This document shows, one piece after another, positions 1 through 6,443 of a stretch of DNA of 6,443 nt. Made by a program: the position numbers and the translations under genes. Position 1 is the stretch's first letter. Each line of letters opens with the position of its first letter. The stretch comes from Sphingomonadaceae bacterium (GTDB taxonomy: Bacteria; Pseudomonadota; Alphaproteobacteria; Sphingomonadales; Sphingomonadaceae), in assembly GCA_013821585.1 (NCBI GenBank), contig JACDGO010000120.1:1-6443 (forward strand), in the 5' to 3' direction. The notes below the pieces were generated by a model. That model searched no databases, was not told the origin of the DNA, and saw nothing but the letters and a program-made list of their open reading frames with translations.

Positions 1-1
1 C

Positions 2-1027
2 TCGAACATCGACGGGCTCGCGCTCGAAGCCGCGTTCCGCGCCTGCGATCCGGCCACGACGCTGGTCGCGGTCGCCAGCAAGACCTTCACCACCACCGAA
101 ACGATGATCAACGCCGCGAGCGCGCTCGAATGGCTGCGCGAAAACGGTGTCGCCGATGCCCATGGCCGCGCCATCGCGCTCACTGCCGCGCCCGCCAAGG
201 CGGTCGAATGGGGGGTTGACGAAACCCGCGTGCTGCCGTTCTCCGAAGCGGTCGGCGGGCGTTATTCGCTGTGGTCGTCGATCGGTTTTCCGATCGCGCT
301 GGCCGCCGGATGGGACGACTTCGCCGAAATGCTCGACGGCGCGGCGGCGATGGACCGGCACTTCCTCGACACCGATGGCGCCGCCAACCTGCCGCTGCGC
401 GCGGCCTTCGCCGATCTCTACTACACCCACCTTGCCGGCTGCCAGACCCGCGCCTGCTTCGCTTACGACGAACGACTGCGGTTGCTGCCGAGCTATCTCC
501 AGCAGCTCGAGATGGAATCGAACGGCAAGTCGGCGACCGTGGACGGCAACCCGCTCGACCGGCCGAGCGCGGCGATCACCTGGGGCGGCGTCGGCACCGA
601 TGCGCAGCACGCGGTGTTTCAGCTGCTTCACCAGGGCACGCACCTCGTCCCCGTCGAATTCGTCGCGTGCATTGAGCCAGGCGACGCGCTCGATCCCGAG
701 CATCACCGCCAGTTGCTCGCCAACGCTTTCGCGCAAGGCGCGGCGCTGATGGCCGGGCGCAAGAACGCCGACGCGACGCGCGCCTATCCGGGCGACCGGC
801 CCTCGACGACGATCCTGCTAGAGGGGCTCGATCCGTCGCGGCTCGGCGCGATGATCGCTTTCTATGAGCACCGCGTTTTCACGAACGCGGCGCTGCTCGG
901 CATCAATCCGTTCGACCAGTTCGGGGTCGAGCTGGGCAAGGAAATGGCGAAGTCGGTCGACGACGAGAAGGCACGCGCGAGTTTCGACGCCTCGACGCGC
1001 GCGCTGATGGCAAAGGCCGGGTTGTGA
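2..1027 (+). CDS. pgi: Glucose-6-phosphate isomerase, 5'-truncated by the window edge
   Basis: This cytoplasmic enzyme interconverts glucose-6-phosphate and fructose-6-phosphate, in glycolysis/gluconeogenesis and as the source of fructose-6-phosphate for amino-sugar synthesis. The reading frame is open from base 2, with 341 codons visible; full-length PGIs of this type are about 500-550 residues, so roughly the first third lies upstream. An ATG at 104 is internal, because conserved family sequence (SNIDG, then SKTFTTTET) precedes it. Both PGI signatures are present: GGRYSLWSSIG (Arg codon at 260) and INPFDQFGVELGK near the C terminus. The catalytic residues known from rabbit and E. coli PGI are all found: Glu in QQLEMESNGK (codon 515), His in TDAQH (codon 608) and Lys in GVELGK (codon 938). 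It ends with TGA, 25 bases before gor and on the same strand, so co-transcription is likely. The identification is firm; only the N terminus and promoter are unseen. Confidence 0.97.
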   Translation, partial: SNIDGLALEAAFRACDPATTLVAVASKTFTTTETMINAASALEWLRENGVADAHGRAIALTAAPAKAVEWGVDETRVLPFSEAVGGRYSLWSSIGFPIALAAGWDDFAEMLDGAAAMDRHFLDTDGAANLPLRAAFADLYYTHLAGCQTRACFAYDERLRLLPSYLQQLEMESNGKSATVDGNPLDRPSAAITWGGVGTDAQHAVFQLLHQGTHLVPVEFVACIEPGDALDPEHHRQLLANAFAQGAALMAGRKNADATRAYPGDRPSTTILLEGLDPSRLGAMIAFYEHRVFTNAALLGINPFDQFGVELGKEMAKSVDDEKARASFDASTRALMAKAGL

Positions 1028-1040
1028 CCTATATCGATGC

Positions 1041-1047
1041 GACGGGG
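1041..1047 (+). promoter_or_regulatory. Probable ribosome binding site of gor
   Basis: A purine-rich GACGGGG ends five bases before the ATG at 1053. It is a modest Shine-Dalgarno match. A second in-frame ATG at 1059 (Met3) would be eleven bases away, so the spacing favours 1053. No terminator-like hairpin is seen in the 25-base gap between pgi and gor. Confidence 0.45.
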
Positions 1048-1052
1048 ACAAA

Positions 1053-2408
1053 ATGAGCATGGCCAACTACGACTATGACCTGTTCGTCATCGGCGCGGGA
1101 TCGGGCGGGGTGCGCGCGGCGCGGGTTTCGGCGGCGCATGGCGCGAAGGTCGCGATCGCCGAGGAGCACCGTGTCGGCGGCACTTGCGTGATCCGTGGCT
1201 GCGTGCCCAAGAAATTGCTCGTCTATGGCGCGCACTTCGCCGAGGATCTGGCCGACGCGCGACGCTTTGGCTGGAACGTGCCCGACAAGTGCGAATTTGA
1301 CTGGACCGTGCTGCGCGACAACGTGTTCGAGGAGGTCGACCGGATCAACCAGGCCTATATCCAGACGCTCGAGAGCCAGGGCGTCGAGATCATCGCCGAG
1401 CGCGCGGTGGTCACCGGTCCGCACGGCATCACGCTGAAGGGCGGGCGCGAAGCCACAGCCAGGACAATCCTCGTCGCGACCGGCGCGACGCCGTCGATCC
1501 CGTCCTGCTCGGGGCACGAGCACGGCATCACCTCGAACGAGGCGTTTCATCTCGATGCAGTGCCAAAGCGCATTTTGATCGCCGGCGCGGGTTATATCGC
1601 CAACGAGTTCGCCGGCATCTTCCATCAGTTCGGCGCGCACGTCATCCTGATCAACCGCACCGACGTGATCCTGCGCGGCTACGACGAATCGATCCGCGAC
1701 CGGCTGCTCCAGATTAGCATGATGAAGGGGATCGAGTTCCGCTTCCACGCCGCGTTCGAGGGCATCAAGAAGGAAAAGAACGGCTGCCTTACGGTGTCGA
1801 TGTCGGGGCACGAGCCGGTGATAGTCGACTGCGTGATGTTCGCCACGGGGCGCGATCCCAATACCAAGGGCCTAGGGCTGGAAAAAGCCGGGGTCGAGCT
1901 GACGCCGAAGGGCGCGATCAAGGTCGACGAGGACAACCGGTCGAACGTCGCGAGCATTTACGGCGTCGGCGACGTCACCGACCGCATCCAGCTGACCCCG
2001 ATCGCGATCCGCGAGGGTCAGGCGTTCGCCGACACGGTGTTCGGGAACAAGCCGCACCGCGTCGACTATGCCAACGTCCCCTCGGCGGTGTTCAGCCACC
2101 CGCCGATGGCGGGTGTCGGGCTAACCGAAAGCCAGGCCAAGAACAGGCTTGGCTCGGTCAAGGTCTATACCTCGGACTTCCGCCCGATGAAGAACGTGCT
2201 GGCCGGCCGCAACGAGCGCGCGCTCTACAAAATGGTGTGCGACGGCGAGACCGACCGCGTCGTCGGGCTGCACATGATCGGCCCGGATTCGGCGGAAATC
2301 CTTCAGACGGCGGCGATCGCGGTCAAGGCCGGCCTGACCAAGGCGCAGTTCGACGACACTGTCGCGCTGCACCCGACGATGGCCGAGGAACTCGTGCTGC
2401 TCAAATAG
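1053..2408 (+). CDS. gor: Glutathione-disulfide reductase (NADPH, FAD)
   Basis: This cytoplasmic flavoenzyme reduces glutathione disulfide to glutathione with NADPH, maintaining thiol redox balance. The 451-residue length is typical. Visible in order: the FAD-binding glycine motif GAGSGG (residues 14-19); the redox-active disulfide GGTCVIRGCVPKK (Cys45 and Cys50); a second nucleotide-binding fold GAGYIANEFAG (178 onward); the FAD-contact motif IYGVGD (Asp307); and the C-terminal HPTMAEE with the His440/Glu445 pair of the partner-subunit active site. Arg202 and Arg208 in NRTDVILRG occupy the spacing of the two arginines that bind the NADPH 2'-phosphate in E. coli Gor. This argues for NADPH and against dihydrolipoamide dehydrogenase or mercuric reductase, as does the absence of an N-terminal metal-binding domain. 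The ILRGYDE segment resembles the alphaproteobacterial/plant-type glutathione reductases. It lies 25 bases after pgi and 9 bases before the fusion gene. Trypanothione-type specificity is unlikely but not excluded by inspection. Confidence 0.95.
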   Translation: MSMANYDYDLFVIGAGSGGVRAARVSAAHGAKVAIAEEHRVGGTCVIRGCVPKKLLVYGAHFAEDLADARRFGWNVPDKCEFDWTVLRDNVFEEVDRINQAYIQTLESQGVEIIAERAVVTGPHGITLKGGREATARTILVATGATPSIPSCSGHEHGITSNEAFHLDAVPKRILIAGAGYIANEFAGIFHQFGAHVILINRTDVILRGYDESIRDRLLQISMMKGIEFRFHAAFEGIKKEKNGCLTVSMSGHEPVIVDCVMFATGRDPNTKGLGLEKAGVELTPKGAIKVDEDNRSNVASIYGVGDVTDRIQLTPIAIREGQAFADTVFGNKPHRVDYANVPSAVFSHPPMAGVGLTESQAKNRLGSVKVYTSDFRPMKNVLAGRNERALYKMVCDGETDRVVGLHMIGPDSAEILQTAAIAVKAGLTKAQFDDTVALHPTMAEELVLLK

Positions 2409-2410
2409 GA
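2407..2410 (+). promoter_or_regulatory. Shine-Dalgarno AGGA overlapping the gor stop, supporting the TTG start
   Basis: AGGA begins inside the TAG stop codon of gor (2406-2408) and lies seven bases before the TTG at 2418, a good spacing. It is the main nucleotide-level support for the TTG start. Its overlap with the upstream stop suggests translational coupling of the two genes. Confidence 0.55.
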
Positions 2411-2417
2411 CGATCCA

Positions 2418-5400
2418 TTGGAACGGCCGATCTTCTACGATGCCACGGGCAAGCGACGGAAATGGTCGCAGCGCACGCTCGCGGCGCTTTTGCTGCTGAT
2501 CGTGCTGACCGCCGCGGGATTCGCGCTGACCGTGCTGCACGTTTCGATCCCATTGGCGATCCATCCGGTCGGCGAGCGCATCCAGGCGCGGCCGCTGAAG
2601 CAGCAGATCGGCAGGCTGAAGGAAAGACTGGGCGCTTGGCTGCCCGCGGCGGCGCGGGGCGCGTCAGGCATCAACCAGATGACGGTCGGTTTCTACGTGC
2701 CGTGGGATCCCGACAGCAAGGCGTCGCTCGCGCGGCATGTGGGGCAGCTCGACTGGGTCGTTCCGGCGCTCGGCAGCATCACCCAGGGCGGCGCGAAGAC
2801 CAGCTTTCCCGCCGATCCCGCGTTCGATCGCATCGTCGCGAGCGCGGCGAACCGGCCGAAGGTGTTGCCGATGGTCCAGAACGCGGCCAACGACAAATGG
2901 GACGGGGCGGGAATGGCGTCAATCCTGCATTCGCCGGTCCGTCGCGCGGCGTTCCTTCGCACGGTTGAGGCGCTCGTGGTCCGCGAGCACGGCGCGGGAA
3001 TCGTCTTCGATCTCGAGGAGCTGCCGCCGGGATCGCAGGGCGATTATCTGCGCTTTCTCGCCGAGGTGAAGCACGCGTTCGCGCCGCGCCGCTGGCTGGT
3101 CACGCTCGCGGTGCCGATCGACGACATCGAATGGCGCCTGGCGCCTTTCGCGCGCATCGCGGATCGCCTGTTCCTGATGGACTACGACGAGCATTCGCCC
3201 GGCTATCCGCCCGGCCCTGTCGGGTCGCAGGCGTGGTTCGTCGCCAATTTGAAGCGCGCGCTGCGCGAAGTTCCGGCGGCCAAGGCGATCGTCGCCGTCG
3301 GCAACTATGGCTATGATTGGCACGACGGCACGACCGAGAACCTCTCCGACGAAGAGGCGTGGCTCGCCGCGAACGACAGCGATGCCGTGCCGCGCTTTGA
3401 TGCGGCGTCGGGCAACAGCAGTTTCTCGTATGAAGAAAACGGGTCAATTCACATTATCTGGATGCTCGACGCCGCGAGCGCGTGGAATCAGCTTCGCGCC
3501 GCGGATGCAGAAGGCGTGGCGGGTGTCGCGCTATGGCGGCTGGGAAGCGAAGATCCCGGCTTCTGGCCGGTGCTCAAGGGCTTTCAGGGCGGACCTGTCC
3601 CCGATCTGTCGGTCATCCGCCCGGTCGGCAACGTCGATGTCGAGGGCAACGGCGAGCTGTTGCGGATCGAGGCGACGCCGCGCGACGGGCTTCGCGCCAT
3701 CACCGCGGACAAGGCCGGGCTGATCCGCGACGAGCATTTCGTCCATCTGCCGACGCCGTTCGTCGTGCGGCGCGGCGGCGACCGGCCGGGTATGATCGCG
3801 TTGACCTTCGACGATGGGCCGGACGCGACGTGGACGCCGCGCATTCTCGATGTCCTCGAAGCGCGGCACGCGACCGCGACCTTCTTCGTCGTCGGCGAAA
3901 ACGCGATTTCGCATCCTGGCCTGCTCAACCGCATCATCGCCGACGGCAGCGAGATCGGCAACCACAGCTATACCCACCCCAACATGTCGCAGGTCTCCGC
4001 GACCGGCATTCGCATCGAACTCAACACGACGCAGCGGCTAGTTCAGGCCTATACAGGCCGGTCGATGCGGCTGTTCCGCGCACCCTATTTCGGCGACGCC
4101 GAGCCGACGACGACCGACGAATTGATCCCCGCGCTGATCGCGCAGCGCGACGGCTATCTGAACGTCGGGCTGCATGTCGATCCGGGCGACTGGAAACGGC
4201 CCGGTGCCGCCGAAATCGTGCGCGCGGCGCTCGCGGGCGCCGCTTCCAATTCGTCCGAGCGAACGGAACAGATCATCCTGCTCCATGACGGCGGCGGCGA
4301 CCGCGCGCAGACCGTTGCCGCGCTTCCCGCGATTATCGATGGCCTGAGGGCGCGCGGATTGACCATCGTGCCGCTGTCGAAGCTCGCGGGCCTGCCGCGC
4401 AGCGCGGTGATGCCCGAGGTCAGGGGCTTCGATCTCGTCGCGGTGCGCGCCGATGTCGGCGTATTCCTCGCGCTCGCGGGGCTGCTGTGGCTGATCAAAT
4501 GGCTGTTCTACGTGGCGATCGCGCTCGGCATGGGGCGCGCGCTGTTGATGACCGCGCTCGCGCTGCGCTCCCGCTTCGATCGCGCCACACCCGCGACGCC
4601 GCCGATCGACCCTGAACGCTTCGTGTCGATCCTGATCCCTGCGTTTAACGAGGCGCGAGTGATCGAAAACTCGGTGCGCCGCGTGCTGGCAAGCGAGGAC
4701 GTGCAGCTTGAGGCGATCGTCATCGATGACGGGTCTTCGGACGAGACCAGCGCGATCGTCACGCGTGTGTTCGGCGAAGATCAGCGTGTGCGCCTGTTGA
4801 CGCTCGCCAATGGCGGCAAGGCGCGCGCTCTCAACCGTGGTCTCGCGCTCGCCACCGGGGAGGTTGTGATCGCGCTCGACGCCGACACCCAGTTCGAGCG
4901 CACGACGGTCGCGCGACTCGCGCGCTGGTTTGCCGGTCCTGAAATCGGCGCGATCGCGGGCAATGCGAAGGTGGGCAATCGCGTCAACCTCGTCACGCGC
5001 TGGCAGGCGGTCGAATATGTGACCGCGCAAAATCTTGAGCGCCGCGCGCTCACGCGCTTCGATGCCGTCACCGTCGTGCCCGGCGCGGTCGGGGCATGGC
5101 GCAGGACGGTACTCGACGCGGTCGGCGGCTATCCGGTCGACACCCTCGCCGAGGATCAGGATCTGACCATCGCGATCCAGCGCGCGGGATGGCGGATCGG
5201 TTATGACGTGGACGCGGTCGCGTGGACCGAGGCGCCCGAGACGTTTCGCGCGCTCGCGAGGCAGCGTTTCCGCTGGGCGTTCGGCACGCTGCAGTGCCTG
5301 TGGAAGCACCGCGCGATCCTGCGCACGCGCAAGCCCGCAGGCCTCGCGCTCGTTGGCATTCCACAGGCATGGCTGTTTCAGATCGGCTTCGCGGTCATCT

Positions 5401-5732
5401 CGCCGATCATCGACCTGGCGCTGGTGATCAGCGCGGCGGCGACGGTGCTGCGCGTCGAACAGCACGGCTGGGCGCAGACGCAGAGCGATGTGCTGATGAT
5501 GGCGGCTTACTGGATCGCGTTCACCGCGATCGACATCGCTTGCGGCGGCGTCGCCTATTGGCTCGAACCGCGCGAACGGCGCTACCCCGCGCATCTGCTC
5601 GTCGCGCAGCGCTTCATCTATCGCCAGCTGATGTATTCGGTCGTAATCCGCGCGGTCGCCGCCGCGCTTAGCGGACCGTCGGTCGGCTGGGGCAAGCTCG
5701 AGCGCAGCGGGCGGGTGGCGGCCGCCAACTGA
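2418..5732 (+). CDS. Trifunctional membrane protein: GH18-like glycosidase, NodB polysaccharide deacetylase and processive GT2 glycosyltransferase
   Basis: This 1104-residue fusion probably makes and modifies an extracellular amino-sugar polymer or oligosaccharide; the product is unknown. A basic N terminus (KRRK) precedes a membrane helix at about 20-44, then a charged linker. The GH18-like domain spans about 88-385, with VGFYVPW at its start, FDLEE (Asp198, Glu200), MDYDE (254-258) and LWRLGSED (Trp373). The NodB/CE4 deacetylase spans about 455-650 with all five motifs: TFDDGPD (Asp465, Asp466), HSYTHP (His516, His520), RAPYF (Arg554), DPGDW (588-592) and LLHDGG (His623). Hydrophobic residues about 682-716 cross the membrane. 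The GT2 domain (735 to about 960) has IDDGSSD (Asp770, Asp771), DAD (821-823), AEDQD (Asp913 as likely base) and QRFRW (949-953), the mark of processive synthases. Further membrane segments lie near 983-1011, 1022-1047 and 1058-1080. The TTG start is chosen for its AGGA site and because the next in-frame Met (88) would lose the first helix. The architecture matches a known but uncharacterised bacterial trifunctional family (GH18_trifunctional in CDD, from memory). Confidence 0.93.
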   Translation: MERPIFYDATGKRRKWSQRTLAALLLLIVLTAAGFALTVLHVSIPLAIHPVGERIQARPLKQQIGRLKERLGAWLPAAARGASGINQMTVGFYVPWDPDSKASLARHVGQLDWVVPALGSITQGGAKTSFPADPAFDRIVASAANRPKVLPMVQNAANDKWDGAGMASILHSPVRRAAFLRTVEALVVREHGAGIVFDLEELPPGSQGDYLRFLAEVKHAFAPRRWLVTLAVPIDDIEWRLAPFARIADRLFLMDYDEHSPGYPPGPVGSQAWFVANLKRALREVPAAKAIVAVGNYGYDWHDGTTENLSDEEAWLAANDSDAVPRFDAASGNSSFSYEENGSIHIIWMLDAASAWNQLRAADAEGVAGVALWRLGSEDPGFWPVLKGFQGGPVPDLSVIRPVGNVDVEGNGELLRIEATPRDGLRAITADKAGLIRDEHFVHLPTPFVVRRGGDRPGMIALTFDDGPDATWTPRILDVLEARHATATFFVVGENAISHPGLLNRIIADGSEIGNHSYTHPNMSQVSATGIRIELNTTQRLVQAYTGRSMRLFRAPYFGDAEPTTTDELIPALIAQRDGYLNVGLHVDPGDWKRPGAAEIVRAALAGAASNSSERTEQIILLHDGGGDRAQTVAALPAIIDGLRARGLTIVPLSKLAGLPRSAVMPEVRGFDLVAVRADVGVFLALAGLLWLIKWLFYVAIALGMGRALLMTALALRSRFDRATPATPPIDPERFVSILIPAFNEARVIENSVRRVLASEDVQLEAIVIDDGSSDETSAIVTRVFGEDQRVRLLTLANGGKARALNRGLALATGEVVIALDADTQFERTTVARLARWFAGPEIGAIAGNAKVGNRVNLVTRWQAVEYVTAQNLERRALTRFDAVTVVPGAVGAWRRTVLDAVGGYPVDTLAEDQDLTIAIQRAGWRIGYDVDAVAWTEAPETFRALARQRFRWAFGTLQCLWKHRAILRTRKPAGLALVGIPQAWLFQIGFAVISPIIDLALVISAAATVLRVEQHGWAQTQSDVLMMAAYWIAFTAIDIACGGVAYWLEPRERRYPAHLLVAQRFIYRQLMYSVVIRAVAAALSGPSVGWGKLERSGRVAAAN

Positions 5733-5751
5733 TCGCGATAAGCCCGCTCGC

Positions 5752-6443
5752 ATGAGCTTTCCTATCGAGCAGGTGCGCGCGCAATTCCCGGCGCTTGGCG
5801 TCACCGACGACGGCCGCCCGCGCGTCTATTTCGACGCGCCTGGCGGCACGCAAATCTGCGCGCCCGCCATCGCCGCGATGAACGCGCATCTCGAACGCGG
5901 CACCGCCAATTCGGGCGGCGCGTTCGCGACTTCGGTCGAGACCGACGCGCTGAGCGCCGAGGCGCACGCGGCGATGGCCGATCTGCTCGGCGGGTCGCCC
6001 GGCGAAATCGCTTTCGGACCAAATATGACTTCGCTGACCTTCGCGGTCTCACGCAGCCTCGCGCGGCAATGGGAGATGGGCGACGAAATCGTCCTGTCGC
6101 GGCTCGATCACGACGCCAATGTCACGCCCTGGGTTCTCGCCGCGCGCGATGCAGGCATCGTGGTGCGTTGGCTCGATTTCGATCCGGCGACAGGCGTGCT
6201 CGACATTGCCGCGCTGCCCGGATTGCTCAATCGCCGTACGCGCCTCGTCGCGGTCGGCGTCGCGAGCAATGCGATCGGCACGCTCAACAACGTGCCGGAA
6301 ATCGCCCGGGTCGTTCGCGCGCATTCCGCCGCGCTGCTTTATGTCGACGCGGTGCAGTCGGTGCCGCATGTCGTTACCGACATCGCAACGCTCGGCTGCG
6401 ATTTCCTCGTCTGCTCGCCCTATAAATTCTTCGGCCCGCATCA
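5752..6443 (+). CDS. PLP-dependent class V aminotransferase / cysteine desulfurase-like protein, 3'-truncated
   Basis: The frame is open from ATG 5752 to the window edge, giving 230 complete codons of a protein that is usually about 400 residues. It belongs to fold-type I PLP enzymes of the NifS/SufS-like group. The whole pattern resembles the cysteine-desulfurase-like VC1184 subfamily: a start of the FPIEQVRAQFPAL kind, FDAPGGTQ, GPNMTSLTF, LDHDANVTPW, then SPYKFFGPH at the edge. The PLP Schiff-base lysine is Lys225 in SPYKFFG. The ring-stacking His is probably His120 in LDHDAN, and Asp199 in YVDAVQ would contact the pyridine nitrogen. The region that would carry a desulfurase active-site cysteine is outside the window, so true cysteine desulfurase activity cannot be judged; this subfamily is poorly characterised. 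No strong Shine-Dalgarno is seen in the 19-base gap after the fusion gene. The start rests on the family-like N terminus. No gene symbol is justified. Confidence 0.9.
   Translation, partial: MSFPIEQVRAQFPALGVTDDGRPRVYFDAPGGTQICAPAIAAMNAHLERGTANSGGAFATSVETDALSAEAHAAMADLLGGSPGEIAFGPNMTSLTFAVSRSLARQWEMGDEIVLSRLDHDANVTPWVLAARDAGIVVRWLDFDPATGVLDIAALPGLLNRRTRLVAVGVASNAIGTLNNVPEIARVVRAHSAALLYVDAVQSVPHVVTDIATLGCDFLVCSPYKFFGPH

Noticed and set aside
572..610. PGI reads WGGVGTDAQH where E. coli has WGEPGTNGQH, which at first looked like loss of the catalytic Glu.
   Set aside because: Counting from the known catalytic Glu to the catalytic His (31 residues in rabbit and E. coli) places the true Glu in the MESNGK motif, which is intact here, with the His in AQH. 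The changed Glu is not the catalytic one.
1028..1052. Possible terminator or promoter between pgi and gor.
   Set aside because: The 25 bases contain no stable inverted repeat with a T run and no convincing -35/-10 pair.
1029..1811. A 260-codon minus-strand frame opposite gor.
   Set aside because: It has low-complexity Arg/Asp/Ala-rich composition, no motif, and complete overlap with the FAD and NADPH domains of gor; it is a shadow frame.
2237..2968. A 243-codon + strand frame bridging the end of gor and the start of the fusion gene.
   Set aside because: It is an out-of-frame, Arg-rich translation of two genuine coding regions, without a convincing start or domain.
5733..5751. Possible terminator or strong ribosome site between the fusion gene and the aminotransferase gene.
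   Set aside because: The 19 bases are too short for a terminator hairpin and show only a weak purine stretch (GATAAG) poorly placed for the ATG.
4038..5804. A 588-codon open frame on the minus strand opposite the GT2 and NodB part of the fusion gene.
   Set aside because: Its translation is rich in Arg, Ala, Asp and His with no recognisable domain or membrane pattern, and it lies wholly opposite well-conserved catalytic motifs. Long antisense frames are expected in GC-rich genes with strong G/C bias at third codon positions.

Overview
The window is GC-rich (by eye about two thirds G+C) and almost entirely coding. All four genes are on the + strand and separated by only 25, 9 and 19 bases, so it reads as one stretch of a probable operon. 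The gene content suggests an alphaproteobacterium, most likely a sphingomonad: a glutathione reductase of the type common in that class sits directly after pgi, followed by a GH18–NodB–GT2 fusion protein. The taxonomic call is inference from gene types and base composition, not from a marker gene.

Layout: (1) 2-1027, the C-terminal two thirds of glucose-6-phosphate isomerase (pgi), entering from the left edge. (2) 1053-2408, complete glutathione-disulfide reductase (gor). (3) 2418-5732, a complete 1104-residue membrane protein that joins three carbohydrate-active domains: a GH18-like glycosidase domain, a NodB-type (CE4) polysaccharide deacetylase and a processive GT2 glycosyltransferase. It begins at a TTG codon. 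(4) 5752 to the right edge, the first 230 codons of a PLP-dependent class V aminotransferase / cysteine-desulfurase-like protein, truncated by the window. No stretch of 300 bases lacks a gene. I see no RNA gene, mobile element, CRISPR array, terminator hairpin or notable repeat.

The gene worth attention is the trifunctional fusion. Its predicted topology puts the glycosidase and deacetylase outside the inner membrane and the glycosyltransferase inside. One polypeptide could therefore polymerise an amino-sugar chain, then de-N-acetylate and trim it as it emerges. The architecture is known as an uncharacterised family; I know of no established product for it. All catalytic motifs of the deacetylase and glycosyltransferase are intact, while the GH18 motif is reduced to its last Asp and the Glu. 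PGI interconverts glucose-6-phosphate and fructose-6-phosphate, the latter being the entry point to UDP-GlcNAc, so a metabolic link is conceivable but unproven. The gor and aminotransferase genes have no obvious role in such a pathway.
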